Assembly: GCF_016808335.1 (NCBI RefSeq)
Contig: NC_053141.1
Coordinates: 21,957,924 to 22,021,923 of the forward strand
Direction: 5' to 3'
Source: Panicum virgatum
Taxonomy: Eukaryota; Streptophyta; Magnoliopsida; Poales; Poaceae
DNA length: 64,000 bases
Shown: in pieces, positions 32,601-44,745 of the stretch
Layout: the number at the start of each line of letters is the position of its first letter
How positions within the stretch are numbered: position 1 is the stretch's first letter
Notes under the pieces: model-generated
Databases searched by the model: none
What the model was told of the DNA's origin: nothing
Seen by the model: the letters and a program-made list of their open reading frames with translations, nothing else
Translations under genes and position numbers: made by a program

Positions 32601-34335
32601 ACAAGTTGTGTACTCACTCTTGCCTACTCTACTATTTTCCTCTTGGGGATACTCTACTACTGCTCAGTTCCTACCAACGCGAGGGAGTTCACTCAGCGCT
32701 ACCAGGACTATGAGGACTTCTAGGCATTCTTCTCCCAGTCGACGCCCCTATGGCGCCCTGCTCAGCTTCCGTCGAGAGTTATCGTTTATGTTTTACGTTT
32801 CCGCATACTCTGTATCAGACATTTTGTCATTAATGTAATAAATAACATTCGTATTCGCTTTATTATAACTTTTTACGTGATATGTGCTGTGATATACTGT
32901 TCATTCTGTTGTATATATGTGTGACTTGATCCTGACACGTATATGATTGCTCGGTTTATGTTCCTTTTATAAACTGTAACACCCGGTTTATAAAAGAACA
33001 TAAACCGAGCAATCATATACGTGCCAGGATCAAGTCACACGTATATACAACAGAATGAACAGTATATCATAGGACATATCACGTAAAAAGATATAATAAG
33101 GCGAATACGAATGTTATTTATTACATTAATGACAAAAATGTCTGATACAGCGGAAGCGAAGTACAAATACGATAAAAGCTCTCCGAAGCTGAAGCAGGGC
33201 GCCACAGGGACGTCGACTGGGAGACGAACGCCTAGAAGTCCTCGTAGTCCTGGAAGCGCTGAGCGAACTCCCTTGCGTCGGCAGGAACTGAGCAGCAGTA
33301 GCGTATCCAAGAGGAAAAAGTAGAGAAGAGGCAAGAGTGAGTACACAACTTGTACTCAACAAGTATAACACAAACTATGAGGCTCTAAGGTTGGCTGACT
33401 CGACTGCATTAGATTTTAAGTCTTGGCAAAATTTTATTAAAGCTATTTACTACGAGTTGATGAATTACCATTAACCCAGTTACATAGTAATTAATCAGAA
33501 TTAATTATGTAGCTACTGAGAACCATACCAAAACCATACCAAGGTAACCCCGAGAAGCACCTCCCTCGTCGGAAGGAGATAACTCCACTAATCAAAAGGA
33601 GGATCTGGGCCGCTCATAACCGTGAGCACGGCTAGTATACCAGTTTTACACTCTGCAGAGGTTGCACATCTTTACCCACAAGTCGTGAGCTACGCTAGAG
33701 GTTCATCACACTTCCTTAGGTGAGATGACTAGCGATTCACTACGAGGCCGTTACAAAGAATCTCGTTGGTAAAGCGTAACCGCGAGAGATAGGTCAGCGA
33801 TGATGGGGCCCACCTCCAGGGGTACCAGCACCGGAGCGCAATCCTAGCACAGACCAAGCCGGAGGAGCAGGGACCATTGAAGCTTACTACTCTTGCCCCG
33901 CAGGTAAGCTACTCCAAACCAAAAAGACCTAATTAGTAAGCCAAGTCTATCCCATTCTAGCCTTGTGGTAGCGCTGTTGTCCCAGGTTGTCGCTCTATGA
34001 ACCGGTCCTTATGGAGAGTGGCCAACCAGGCAGTAAGCACCGTGCTGGTCCCCTAAACCATGTTTCTATAAAAACCATCTTTTAACGAGACGTGAGCCAC
34101 TCATCCACACAGAGGTCCACTCTCAGAATTAAGTTCAAGTAAACCATTAATCAATTTAATTAAAAAAAAGACCAGAGTGTGTTATAGCGCGGCACCTAGC
34201 ACAACTAACCAAAATGCAACCCAAAGGTATATATAAAGGATATAAGGTGGCTAGGAAAATCCTTATAGGCATACAGTATTAAAATGCAGTATGAAATTGT
34301 AATTAAAAGTGATAGGTTGTTCATGTTATACTTGC

Positions 34336-34425
34336 CTTCCTCGTACTGCTCCTGCTGCTGCTCAAAGTGCTCGGAAGACGGCTGCTCCTGGTACTGGTAC
34401 TGGGGCTCCTCAGATGGATCAACGT
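34336..34425 (-). other. Exon X of the LTR ORF, element E left LTR
   Basis: Same length and frame as in A: D-V-D-P-S-E-E-P-Q-Y-Q-Y-Q-E-Q..., open throughout, donor AAG|GCAAGT. Substitutions relative to A are S/T, P/Q and D/E. The matching exon Y (33232-33287) reads V-P-A-D-A-R-E-F-A-Q-R-F-Q-D-Y-E-D-F-stop. Confidence 0.6.
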
Positions 34426-35295
34426 CTACTCACGAACACATGGCCAAAACAATGCACAATAATAAGCATACAAGCAAACACTAACAAAAACTAAGAAATA
34501 GTACATCAATACATAAAAACAGCACACTAAACTGGTCTAAAGCTATTCTATGCATTACAACGATCACGTGGATATAAAGAACGCTAAAAACGGAGCTAAA
34601 ACGCATATTCTAGGCTAAAAACAAGTTCTAGTGGCTTATCTGCGAGAAAACTAAGGTTCCAGGGGGTTTTCTGCAAAAACCGAGGGCCTAAACGCAATTA
34701 AACCTTAGTTTCAGGGGCTAACGCGTAAAACTGCCAAGGGTGGACGGCGGGTTCAATTTTAAAGAAACTCAGGGGGCTACGCGTTAAAACCAGGACTTAA
34801 ATCTAATTAGTTTTGAACTCAGGTGTCCTGCGGGTTGATTTCAAACAAAAGGAGGGGCTCTTTAACAAAATGTCCAGGCGAAGGGGTACGCGCGGATCTG
34901 ATCCGTTGGATCGAGATCCGGCGGCTCAGAACAGACATGGCCGCGATCTAATCCCGCGCCTCGATTTCGGATCTGATGGCCCAGGTTGAAAGGGCGAGCG
35001 GGCGGCGGCGGGACTCGCCGGCGACGCACTCCCGCGGTGGCGCACGACCGGAGAAGACCGAACTCGGTCTTCCCGGGGCGGATTCAAATGGGGGCTGGGT
35101 CGGGTGGCACCTACGCTGTATGCGTAAGCCACTGGTGGCAAAATCTGGGCACGGGGATGGCTGGAGCGTGGAGCTCGACGGTGGAGGCGGCTCGGCGCGG
35201 CGAGGTCTCGCCGGAGCAAGCCGTCCCGGTTTTTCTACGGGCTACAGCATACCGAACCGAGCGCAAAAAGTACAGGAGAAGGTGCTGACACTCAC

Positions 35296-35416
35296 CAGAG
35301 GTTCGTGGTGGCCGGAGCGGCTGTGTGGGGTGGACGCCGGCGTGGTCGTGCGGCGGCGGTGGGGCGGTACTCGAGGTCCGGGCGGTGCTGGGCTCCTCCG
35401 GGCTCCTGGGCCGCAC
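35296..35416 (-). other. Possible first exon (W) of the LTR ORF, element E left LTR
   Basis: An ATG at 35416 opens 40 codons (MRPRSPEEPSTARTSS...), Pro/Ser/Thr-rich, up to CTCTG|GTGAGT at 35296/35295, a near-consensus donor. The leftover G joins exon X in the conserved frame, which would give a protein of about 88 residues. The right LTR has the same arrangement (ATG 47760). The other family members lack an ATG in this frame, so I hold this exon as tentative. Confidence 0.35.
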
Positions 35417-36419
35417 GGATCGACGAGTGGTGGCGCTGCGAAGCGAACTAGGGGGTTAGGATGGCCGGAGCTGGGCCGGCGGCGAGGAAATTCGGTGAGG
35501 AGCCAACTCACCGTGGCGGCGCTCGGGTGGAAATCAGAGGCAGGCGAGGTTCGAGGTCGGGGATGGCGGCCTCCGTAGTGCTCCTGGGGTCGTGGCAAGG
35601 TTGCTGCGCGGCCTAGCTGGGACTCCGGTGCGGCGGAGCAACGTGGACGCGGCGGCGCAGGGGCACCGAGCGGCGGGGCTGTACTGGTGCGGCGGCTAGG
35701 GTTTGTGGCAGCCTTTGGCTTGGGGTGAGGGTGCTGGGGGGTCCCCTGGGGCCAATTATTGGCCGGCGGTGATCCTGGGCCTTCGTGCGGTTGGGCGCGG
35801 GCGAGATCTCCGGCGGGGAGATCGGCTTTGCTGGCGCACTAGAGAAGGAAGGGGGCGGGGAAGGGGATGACAGGCGGGCCCGGGGGCTCAGCGGGGGCGA
35901 CGCGCGCGCGGGCGGGGAGATGCGACTGACGCGCGGGGTCCAGTTGGCAGATGGGTGAGGGCGGGCGCGCTGGCTTGGGCTCGAGCGAGCGGGAGCGCGG
36001 GGCGGATCGGGCCGAGTGGCGCGAGGCAGGCCGGGGAGCGGGCTGGGCAGGGAGAGCCAGCTGGACCAGGTGAAGGTGGAAGCAAATGGGCCGCGGGAAA
36101 GAAAGGAGGTGGGTTGGGCTGGATGGCTGGGTTTGGGCTGGGTTAAGGGTTTGGGTCCTCTTTCCTTTTCTATTCTTTTCCAACACACTCAAACTAAATT
36201 GAATTCAAATTTGAATTTGAATTCAACCCTAGCACGCAATCAAATAAAAGAGATGCTCCAGCATGATGCAACCACAAAAAAATTAAACCTATGATAAATT
36301 TTAATTACTTGAGGAACAAAATTAGATTAAATGCAAATCTACCACAATAAACCTTAGAAATTTAAATAAAGCCAATTAAATTTATTAATAAATGCTAAAA
36401 TTTAAATTAGGGTGTTACA

Positions 36420-36458
36420 GACCCTACCCCCTTAAAGAAATCTCATCCCCGAGATTTA
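36420..36458 (-). other. Polypurine tract and pre-PPT hairpin of element E
   Basis: Minus strand: AAATCTCGGGGATGAGATTT (imperfect version of the family hairpin), then CTTTAAGGGGGTAGGGTC, directly next to the 3' LTR. Confidence 0.75.
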
Positions 36459-36879
36459 GCTGGGCTGGCTAGCAAAGAGATCTGGATATGTCTTCTTTAG
36501 CTCATCTTCTCGCTCCCATGTAGCCTCAGCTTCCCTGTGATGACTCCACTGAACTCTGCACATCTTGATGCGCTTGTTCCGAGTAACCCTCTCTGATGTC
36601 TCTAGAATTTTCACCGGATGCTCAGTATAAGTCAGATCTTCCTGGACATCTACTCCATCCAATGGTGCCTGCTCCTCGGGTACTCGCAGACACCTCTTCA
36701 GCTGAGATATATGGAAGACATCACGAACTCCTGAGAGGCTGAGAGGTAACTCCAGGCGATAAGCAACTTCGCCTTTCCGCTCTAGCACCTTGAATGGCCC
36801 CACATACCGAGGTGCTAACTTCCCCTTGACATTAAATCTGTAGATTCCTCTCATCGGAGACACCTTCAGATACACATAA
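36456..36879 (-). pseudogene. Element E integrase C-terminus and chromodomain
   Basis: Open frame: 'GKLAPRYVGPFKVLERKG' and 'DVFHISQLKRCL' (integrase C-terminal GPY/F-type domain), then a chromodomain-like end 'YTEHPVKILETSE', 'CRVQWSHHREAEATWERED' and 'DLFASQPS' with TAA at 36456-36458. Chromodomains of this group are thought to guide integration to marked heterochromatin, in keeping with the surroundings. The frame joins the piece at 40592 after removal of solo LTR I. Confidence 0.85.
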
Positions 36880-39800
36880 TGTAACACCCGGTTTATAAAA
36901 GAACATAAACCGAGCAATCATATACGTGCCAGGATCAGGTCACACGTATATACAACAGAATGAACAGTATATCATAGCACATATCACATAAAAAGATATA
37001 ATGACTCGAAATATGAATGTTATTTATTACAATAATGACAAAATGTCTGATACAGCGGAAGCGAAGTACAAAATACGATAAAAGCTCTCCGAAGCTGAAG
37101 CAGGGCGCCACAGGGACGTCGACTGGGAGACGAACACCTAGAAGTCCTCGTAGTCCTGGTAGCGCTGGACGAACTCCCTCGTGTCGGCAGGAACTGAGCA
37201 GCAGTAGCGTATCCAAGAGGAAAAAGTAGAGAAGAGGCAAGAGTGAGTACACAACTTGTACTCAACAAGTATAACACAAACTATGAGGCTCTAGGCTGGC
37301 TGACTAACTACATTAGCTTTTAAGTCTTGGCAAAATTTTATTAAAGCTATTTACTACGAGTTGATGAATTACCATTAACCCAGTTACATAGTAATTAATC
37401 AGAATTATTCATACTACTACTGAGAACCAAACCGAAACCAAGCCACCAAGGTAACCCCGAGAAGCACCTCCCTCGTCGGAAGGAGATAACTCCACTAATC
37501 AAAAGGAGAATCTGGGCCGCTCATAACCGTGAGCACGGCTAGTATACCAGTTTTACACTCTGCAGAGGTTGCACATCTTTACCCACAAGTCGTGAGCTAC
37601 GCCAGTTGTTCATCACACTTCCTTAGGTGAGATGACTAGCGACTCACTACGAGGCCTTTACAAAGAAACTCGTTGGTAGGGAGTAACCGCGAGGGTGGAT
37701 CGGCGACTATGGAGCAGGTCTAGTGGGCGTCAAGACACAGGTACGCAGACCAAGCACAGACGAGGCCACTCAGCGCAAGGACCATAGAAGCTTACCGCCC
37801 CTGCCCCGCAGGTAAGTTACTCCAAACCAAAAAGATCTAATTATTACGCCAAGTCTATCCCATTCTAGCCTTGTGGTAGCGCTGTTGTCCTAGGTTGTCG
37901 CTCTATGAACCGGTTCTTATGGAGAGTAGCCAACCAGGCAGTAAGCACCGTGCTGGCTCCCTAAACCATGTTTCTATCAAACATATTTTAACGGGACGTG
38001 AGCCACCCAAGCACGAAGCACAGAGGGCCACTCCCATAATTAAGTTCAAGTAAACCATTAAATCAAATTAATTAAAAAGGACCATTATGTGTTATAGCGC
38101 GGCACCTAGCACACTAACCAAAATGCAACCCAAGGAATATATATATAAAGGATATAAAGTGGCTAGGAAAATCCTTATAGGTATACAGTATTAAAATGAA
38201 GTATGAAATTGTATTTAAAAGTGATAGGTTGTTCATGTTATACTTGCCTTCCTCGTACTGCTCTGGCTGCTGCTCAAACTGCTCCGAAGACGGCTGCTCC
38301 GGGTACTGGTACTGGGGCTCCTCCGGTAGCTCAACGTCTACTCACGAACACATGGCCAAAACAAGGCACAACAATAAGCATACAAGCAAACTCTAACAAA
38401 AGCTGAGAAACAGTACATCAATTCATAAAAAACAGCACACTAAACTAGTCTAAAACTATTCTACGCGTTACAACGATCGCGTGGATATAAAGAACGCTAA
38501 AAACGGAGCTAAAACGCATTTTCTAGGCTAAAAACAAGTTCTAGGGGCTTATTTGTAAGAAAACTGAAGTTCCAGGGGGTTTTCTGCTAAACCGAGGACT
38601 GAAACGTAATTAAAGGTTAGATACAAGGGCTAGCGTGCAAAATCAACAGGCCTGGACGGCGGGCACTATTTCCAAGAAGTTCAGTGGGCTGCGTGCTAAA
38701 AATAGGACTTGGTTGGAATTATTTTTGAACTCGACTGGACGGCGGGTTGATTCAAGGAAAACCCAGGGGTTCTTTTGCAAGAAGTACAAGCTGAACCGTT
38801 ATCTTTGCTCAGGGGCCGTCGGATCTTGATCAAGAGGCTCAGATCTAATGGCCTCGGGATCTAATCGAGGCCGTATGTTTTAGATCGGGCGGCTGGGGTG
38901 CTTCGCGGGCGTCGGCGGTGGCGGAACGCCGCCGGGGCTCTGCTCCGCGGTGGCGGGCGGCTGGGAGCTCGCCGGCGTTAGCCGAAAATGGCCATACAGG
39001 CTCGTTTTGGGCTGCAGGTTGGTGCAAAGGAACAAGTGCGGCGCGAGTGATCCACGGGGCCCTCGTGCGTGAGTCGGGGATGGCCGGAGCGTGGGGTTCG
39101 GCGGTGGAGACGGGTCTGTGCGGCGGCGCTCACCGGAGTGCAAGCGTTCCGGTCCCGGGGTGGCCTACGGGCTCTAGAGTCTTGCGCAGCAGAGAGAGGG
39201 GATCGGGGTTTGGCTCACCGAGGCTCGAATCGAGCAGTGCCGGCGTGCAGGGGCGTCGGCGTTGATGGAGGGCGGCGGCGTGCGCGTCGGAGCACGGGAA
39301 CGTGCGCTGCAGCGGTCGGAGCAGAGGGCAGCGGCTCGGGGAAGATCCTATCGTCGAGGTGGAGCCGTGGTGCTTCTCGGACGGGGCTCTGGTACAGTGG
39401 TGCGGCGGAATTGCTCACCGGCGGCGCAGGGGTCCCTTTTGCGGCGGAGCTAGGTGTAGGGGTGCGGTTGGGGTCCCTGTTGGCGGCGCTGGCCTTTAGG
39501 ATGGGGAGCAGGAGGGTCGCGGGGGCTACTTATAGGGCGGCGGCGGCCTTGGCGTGCGCGCCCGGGATGGAACCTCGCCGAGATTTGCAGCCGGGGATCT
39601 CGGCCGGGCGTTGCGCAAGCGAGGAAGACAGACCTGGCCAGGCGGGCCCGGGCGGTCAGCGAAAGCGGGGTCGGGCGAGCGGGGCGTGCGCTCTGCGGGC
39701 GTGAGGTGCTGACGTCTTGGGCCCAGGTGGCAGCGAGCTCGGGTGAGCGGTGACGAGAGGCAGTGTTGCTGGCTGCGGAGCGGGCCCAAGGGGCGGAGGG

Positions 39801-40591
39801 GGTTGCGGTTGAGCAGCGGCTGGGCCGCGGGCTAACGCGCGCGGTGACGGGCCGAGCTGGGCCCAGAAGCGCGGGGTGAGCGGAGGAAACGGGGACGGCC
39901 CTGACCGCTGGGCCCGGGCCGTCAGGGGCGCGAAGGCGACGCGAGGCGGGCTGAGCGGCTGGCTTGCGGGCCCGGCTGGCAGCGGGTGCAGTGAGCGCGG
40001 CGCTGACGCCTTGGGGCCGTGCTGCGTTAGTGGAAGGCGGGGGCACGGGCGTGGGCCGAGTGCGCCACTGGAGTGTGGGGCCGCTGGGTCTGTTGGAGGG
40101 CGCTGGCGCGAGCGCGTGATGAGGAGAGGGTGAGGCGGACCGTGCGCGAGGCTGGGCTGAGCGAGCGGACTGAGAGCGGGAAAGGGAGGGAGTGGGAGCG
40201 GGCTGGGCCAAGGCAGGGTGAGGAAGCTGCTGGGCCCGCGTGGAAGGAATTGGGCCGCGGGGAGAGAGGTGGGCCGCGGTTTTGGGCTACTGGGTTGGGC
40301 TGGGGTTTTCCTTTTCTATTTCTATTTCTTCTCCCTTTTTCTTTTTCAAACTACACCCAAACTAATTTGAATTCAAATCAAATTTGAATTTAAAAACCTA
40401 TGCACTCAAACAAACAAATAAAACCTATGCACCAGCATGAATGCACAAAAAAGTTTAAATCTAAAATAAATTTTTAATTATTTGCGCAACAAAATTAGAT
40501 TAAATGCATACTAAGCAAATTAAATCCTTAGAAAATTAAATAAACCAATTAAATTTATTATTAAATAGGAAATTTAAATTAGGGTGTTACA
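36880..40591 (-). mobile_element. Solo LTR I inside the integrase of E
   Basis: One LTR of 3712 bp, minus orientation (TGTAACACCCGG...AGGGTGTTACA), without internal region or second LTR. Flanks are CATAA (36875-36879) and AATAA (40592-40596), a target duplication with one mismatch. Removing it restores the integrase frame 'SVGDYVYLKVSP'. TATA: minus CCTATAAGTAG at about 39526-39536. Exon X 38248-38337 and exon Y 37138-37193 are both open and in phase (intron 1054 nt). Confidence 0.88.
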
Positions 40592-41111
40592 AATAATCAC
40601 CGACACTGAAGGTCAGGTCTCTCCGTTTGCCATCTGCATAGCTCTTCTGTCTGCTCTGTGCAATCCTCAGATTTTCTCGCACAGCCTGAACCATCTGCTC
40701 TGCATCATCTATGATCTCAGGGCCAAAGAGCTGCTTCTCACCAATCTGATCCCAATAGAGAGGAGTCCTGCACTTTCTGCCATACAATGCCTCAAAGGGG
40801 GACTTCTTCAGACTGGCCTGATAGCTGTTGTTATATGAGAACTCAGCATATGACAGGCACTTGTCCCAACTGGTACCGTACTGAATGGCACAAGCTCTCA
40901 GCATATCCTCCAACACTTGGTTGGTTCTCTCTATCTGCCCATCTGTCTGAGGGTGATAAGCCGTACTGAAACGCAGCTTCGTATCCAACGAATCATGGAG
41001 CTGCTCCCAGAACCGAGAAGTAAACATGAGACCCTCTGTCAGATATGATCTTCTTGGGCACACCATGCAAGCAGACAATCCGAGAAATGTACAACTCTGC
41101 AAGTCTAGCAC
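40592..41111 (-). pseudogene. Element E integrase, catalytic core second half
   Basis: Frame reads 'FTSRFWEQLHDSLDTKL', 'STAYHPQTDGQIERTNQVL' (third catalytic residue Glu) and 'AEFSYNNSYQASL...FEALYGRKCRTPL', diagnostic for Ty3/gypsy integrase. A frameshift at about 41030-41045, just after 'IISDRG' with the second catalytic Asp, separates it from the upstream part. Confidence 0.88.
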
Positions 41112-41193
41112 CGGAGTAAGTAGTGTTCACTGGAATGAAGTGAGCAACCTTCGTCAATCGATCCACTACTACCCAAATGGAGTTGTACCCTTT

Positions 41194-42207
41194 CTAAGTA
41201 CGAGGCAATCCAACAATGAAGTCCATAGTGATTTCCTCCCATTTCCACTCTGGAATCTTCAAAGGCTGTAACAGACCTGCTGGCCTCTGATGCTCAGCCT
41301 TGACACGCTGACAGGTGTCACAAATAGCCACGTACTCTGCCACTGAACGCTTCATCCCATACCACCAGAAACGTTCCTTCAGATCATAATACATCTTCGT
41401 GCTGCCCGGATGAATAGAATAAGCTGTATCATGGGCCTCACTCAGAATCAACTTCCGGAGATCATTCACATCAGGCACACAGATCCGGTTCTTGTACCAC
41501 AAGGTACCCTGATCATCCTCTCTGAAATGAGGAGCCTTGCCCTTCTTGAGCAACTCACGAATCTCCTGCAGCTTCTCATCATCTTTCTGATGCTGCCTGA
41601 TCTCTAACTCTAGAGTCAGTACTGCCTCAAATGCTGCACTGGAGGTATGATGCAAGAAGCCCAGACTCAACTGCTCGAACTCCTCACATAACTCTGGAGG
41701 CATCTGGAAAGCCACGGCCATGTTGACATAACTTCTTCTGCTCAGAGCATCTGCTACAACATTGGACTTGCCTGGATGATAGTGAATCTCCAGGTCATAA
41801 TCCTTGACCAACTCTAGCCATCTTCTCTGCCGCATGTTTAGCTCATTCTGCGTGAAAATGTACTTGAGGCTCTTGTGATCAGTGTAGATATCACACCGCT
41901 GCCCATACAAGTAATGCCTCCAAATCTTCAGGGCATGCACAACTGCGGCTAACTCAAGATCATGAGTGGGATAGTTCAGCTCATGCCGACGTAACTGCCG
42001 TGAAGCATAAGCAATCACTCTGCCCTCCTGCATCAGAACACACCCAAGACCATCCTTCGAAGCATCACAATACACCGTGAACCTCTTGGTCTGGTCTGGC
42101 AGAGTCAGGACTGGCGCCGTAGTCAACCTCTTCTTCAGCTCATCAAAGGCTCTCTGACGCTCATCAGTCCATACGAAAGCCACATTCTTCTCCAGCAAAG
42201 AAGTCAA
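41194..42207 (-). pseudogene. Element E RNase H and integrase N-terminus
   Basis: '[16 protein letters not shown]', '[13 protein letters not shown]' and '[14 protein letters not shown]' are the RNase H motifs. They are followed by the HHCC zinc-binding domain ('[17 protein letters not shown]' ... 'CDTCQRVK') and '[13 protein letters not shown]' with the first catalytic Asp. An in-frame TAG (41194-41196, after LPRT) ends it. Upstream a TAG at 42211-42213 separates it from RT in the same frame. Confidence 0.9.
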
Positions 42208-42210
42208 AGG

Positions 42211-42945
42211 CTACGCGATCTTGGAGAAATTCTCAATGAACCTCCGATAATATCCAGCTAAGCCCAAGAATGATCTGACTTCCTTCACCGTCTGCGGTGT
42301 CTCCCACTCGAGCACATCCTTCACCTTGCTCGGATCAACAGCAATGCCTCCCTGAGAGATAACATGACCGAGGAATGGAACCTCGTCAATCCAGAACTCG
42401 CACTTGCTGAACTTGGCATACAACTGATGCTCTCTCAATCTCTGCAACACGAGTCTCAGATGCTCCTCATGCTCTTCTTCTGTTTTGGAGAAGATCAGAA
42501 TATCATCAATAAAGATCACCACGAAGACATCTAGATAATCCATGAAGACCATGTTCATCAGATGCATGAAGTAAGCCGGGGCATTAGTCAAGCCGAAGGA
42601 CATGACTGTGTACTCATATAGCCCGTACTTGCAGGTGAATGCTGTCTTCGGAATATCCCCAGGACGGATCCTCAGCTGAAAATATCCCGAACGAAGATCA
42701 ATCTTCGAGAATATACGAGCACCTCGAAGCAGATCGAAGAGATCCTCAATACGGGGCAGTGGATGCTTGTTCTTGATAGTGACTGCATTCACCTCCCGAT
42801 AATCGACACACATCCTCTTCGAGCCATCCTTCTTATATACCAGCAATAATGGAAACGCCCAAGGAGAGAAGCTGCGACGGATATAGCCCTTGGCTAGCAA
42901 CTCATCAATAGTTTTCTTGACTTCCTCATGCTCTATAGGTGCCAT
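42211..42945 (-). pseudogene. Element E reverse transcriptase
   Basis: Copies retroelement RNA into DNA. '[19 protein letters not shown]', '[15 protein letters not shown]', '[12 protein letters not shown]', and '[14 protein letters not shown]' with the catalytic DD pair all intact, then '[15 protein letters not shown]'. It lies in a different frame from protease because of a one-base deletion near 42950 (AAGCGGCCCTACCTATGGCA). It ends at TAG 42211-42213. Confidence 0.92.
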
Positions 42946-44745
42946 AGGTAGGGCCGCTTTGCAATAGGAGCTGTGCCAGGCAAGAGATCAATACAAAACT
43001 CAATGGCGCGTTCAGGCGGCATACCTGGCAGATCATCCGGAAAGACATCCGGGAATTCAGACACCACGCGAATACCGTCCGTGGGTCTAGCCTCCATCTG
43101 ATGAAGAAATCCAGAAGGCTCTACTACACTGATAACAACCTCTTGGCCACTAGAAGCTGATAGCAAGACTGTCCTCTGAGCACAATCTATCCGAACTCCC
43201 CACTTGGCCAGAGTCTCCATTCCCAGAATGACATCAATGCCCTTGGTGTCTAGCACCATCAGATCGGTACAGAACTCTACTCCCCTCAAGGAAACACTGA
43301 CTCTCGGGCAGTAAGTGTGAGACCTCAACTGTCCTCCCGGTGAAGATACTAACAGGCACCTCTTTAATGTGCTAGTATGAATACCATGATGCTCGACAAA
43401 AGACTGAGTAATGAAGGAATGCGTAGCACCAGTATCAAAAAGCACTGTAGCTGGATATGAATTAACCATGAACGTACCAATAACCACGTTGGGAGCCTCG
43501 GCCGCTGACTCGGCCGTCACGTGGTTCACTCTGCCCTGAAGTGGCGCCCTGGGCTGAGCTAGGCGCCCCTGCTGTCCCGCCTGCGCCTTCCGGGGGCAAG
43601 CGTTGGCGTAGTGCCCCGGCTGGCCACAGTGAAAGCAGGTGCGTGTAAGTGTCGAAGCCTGCTGTCTGGTAGGAGCTGCCGGACGTGGAGCCTGCGGTGC
43701 TGGCGGAGCTGGTGGAGCACGAGCCGGAGGTGCCGGTAACCTCTGGCCCTGACCTGCCTGCTGCTGTCGAGGCGGGTACTGCTGCGGTGGCCTCTGCTGG
43801 TACTGCTGAGGAGGCTGGTACTGAGGCTGCTGGTACTGCTGGGGCGGCTGGAGTCGAGGACGAGTGTTGCTGCCGGAAGCAACGGGGACAATCTTCCTCT
43901 TCTTGTCCTCCATCTCCAAGTGCTTGCGCTCCGTGTTGAGCGCGCTGTCAACCAGATGGTTGAAGTCGTCGAAGCGGAGGTTGAGCAGCGCGTACTGGAG
44001 GTAGTCCTCAAGACCCTCCATGAAGTGCTCCTGCTTCTTGCGGTCATCCGCAACATCGGCAGGGGCGTAGCGAGCGAGCTGCAGAAAGCGATCACGATAC
44101 TCCGTGACCGTCATAGTCCCCTGAAGTGACAAAGACAGATAGATATCGAAAGATTAACTCAAGATTCATAAGGATAGAACAAGGGCTTTAGCTCAAAAGA
44201 AACCGCTGAATGATTATATTTAAGATTACCTGCTTCAGTGCAAGGAACTCCTTCTGCTTCATCTTCATAACGCCCGCGGGGACGTTGTGGCTGCGGAAAC
44301 ACTCCCTGAACTGGAGCCAAGTGAGAGCCTCGCGGTCATGAACTGGGTGGGACTCCCACCAGTCCAAAGCTGCCCCTCGCAGCTGTCCTGCTGCGTACAG
44401 AACTCTCTCCTGATCATCGCACTGGGCGATGTCCAGCTGACGCTCCACTGCACGGAGCCAGTCGTCAGCCTGAAGAGGGTCCGACGTGTGAGAAAACGTC
44501 GGCGGGTGACCCCTCAGGAACTCAGCACGCCTGTCGCGAGGCTGCGGCGGTGGAGGAGGTGGAGGCTGAGTGTGAGCCTGCTGAAGAGCCTGAACAGTGT
44601 TGTTCAGGGTGGCCATCATCTGCATCTGGAGCTGGAAGTACTGCTCCGGAGTCAAAGGTGGCGGCATCGGGATCCGGGTCCCCTGGGTGTTCTGACCCTG
44701 GTTGTTCTGCCCCTACTGGTCAGAACCACGCCTGGTGTTCACCAT
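42946..44745 (-). pseudogene. Element E gag-protease, with a 109-nt intron-like insert
   Basis: The presumed ATG at 44745 (MVNTRRGSDQ) is followed by TAG at codon 11 (44713-44715); the frame then continues through a Gln/Pro-rich N-terminus and the capsid domain ('ADDWLRAVERQLD', 'ALDWWESHPVHD'). At 44230 it runs into a GT...AG segment (44121-44229). Skipping that segment keeps phase and rejoins 'MTVTEYRDRFLQLARYAP'. Next come a Gln/Pro-rich linker, the zinc knuckle CFHCGQPGHYANAC and a protease with LFDTGATHSF. It loses frame near 42950 at the RT border. Confidence 0.88.
44121..44229 (-). other. GT-AG intron-like segment within gag of E
   Basis: 109 nt, AT-rich, starting GTAATCTTAAATATAATC after CTGAAGCAG and ending with the pyrimidine-rich CTATCTGTCTTTGTCACTTCAG. 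It has in-frame stops, while both flanks are conserved gag in the same phase. All hallmarks of a short plant intron are present. No second capsid-bearing copy exists in the window for comparison. Confidence 0.6.

Larger units (their letters stand above)
32975..36419 (-). repeat. 3' LTR of element E (left copy)
   Basis: 3445 bp. It lies back to back with solo LTR D (opposite orientation, no spacer), creating an inverted repeat of about 3.4 kb. Exon X 34336-34425, exon Y 33232-33287, implied GC-AG intron 1048 nt. The TATA box is mutated (CCAATAATTGG). Differences from the right LTR are sparse, about a dozen in the first 1.1 kb by eye. Confidence 0.93.

Noticed and set aside
36456..36917. Reading the integrase C-terminal ORF as starting at 36917
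   Set aside because: Its first 13 codons lie in solo LTR I; the element E coding piece starts at 36879.
43559..44095. 178-codon Ser/Arg/Thr-rich ORF on the minus strand
   Set aside because: Shadow frame of the gag of element E, which carries the real capsid and zinc-knuckle motifs.
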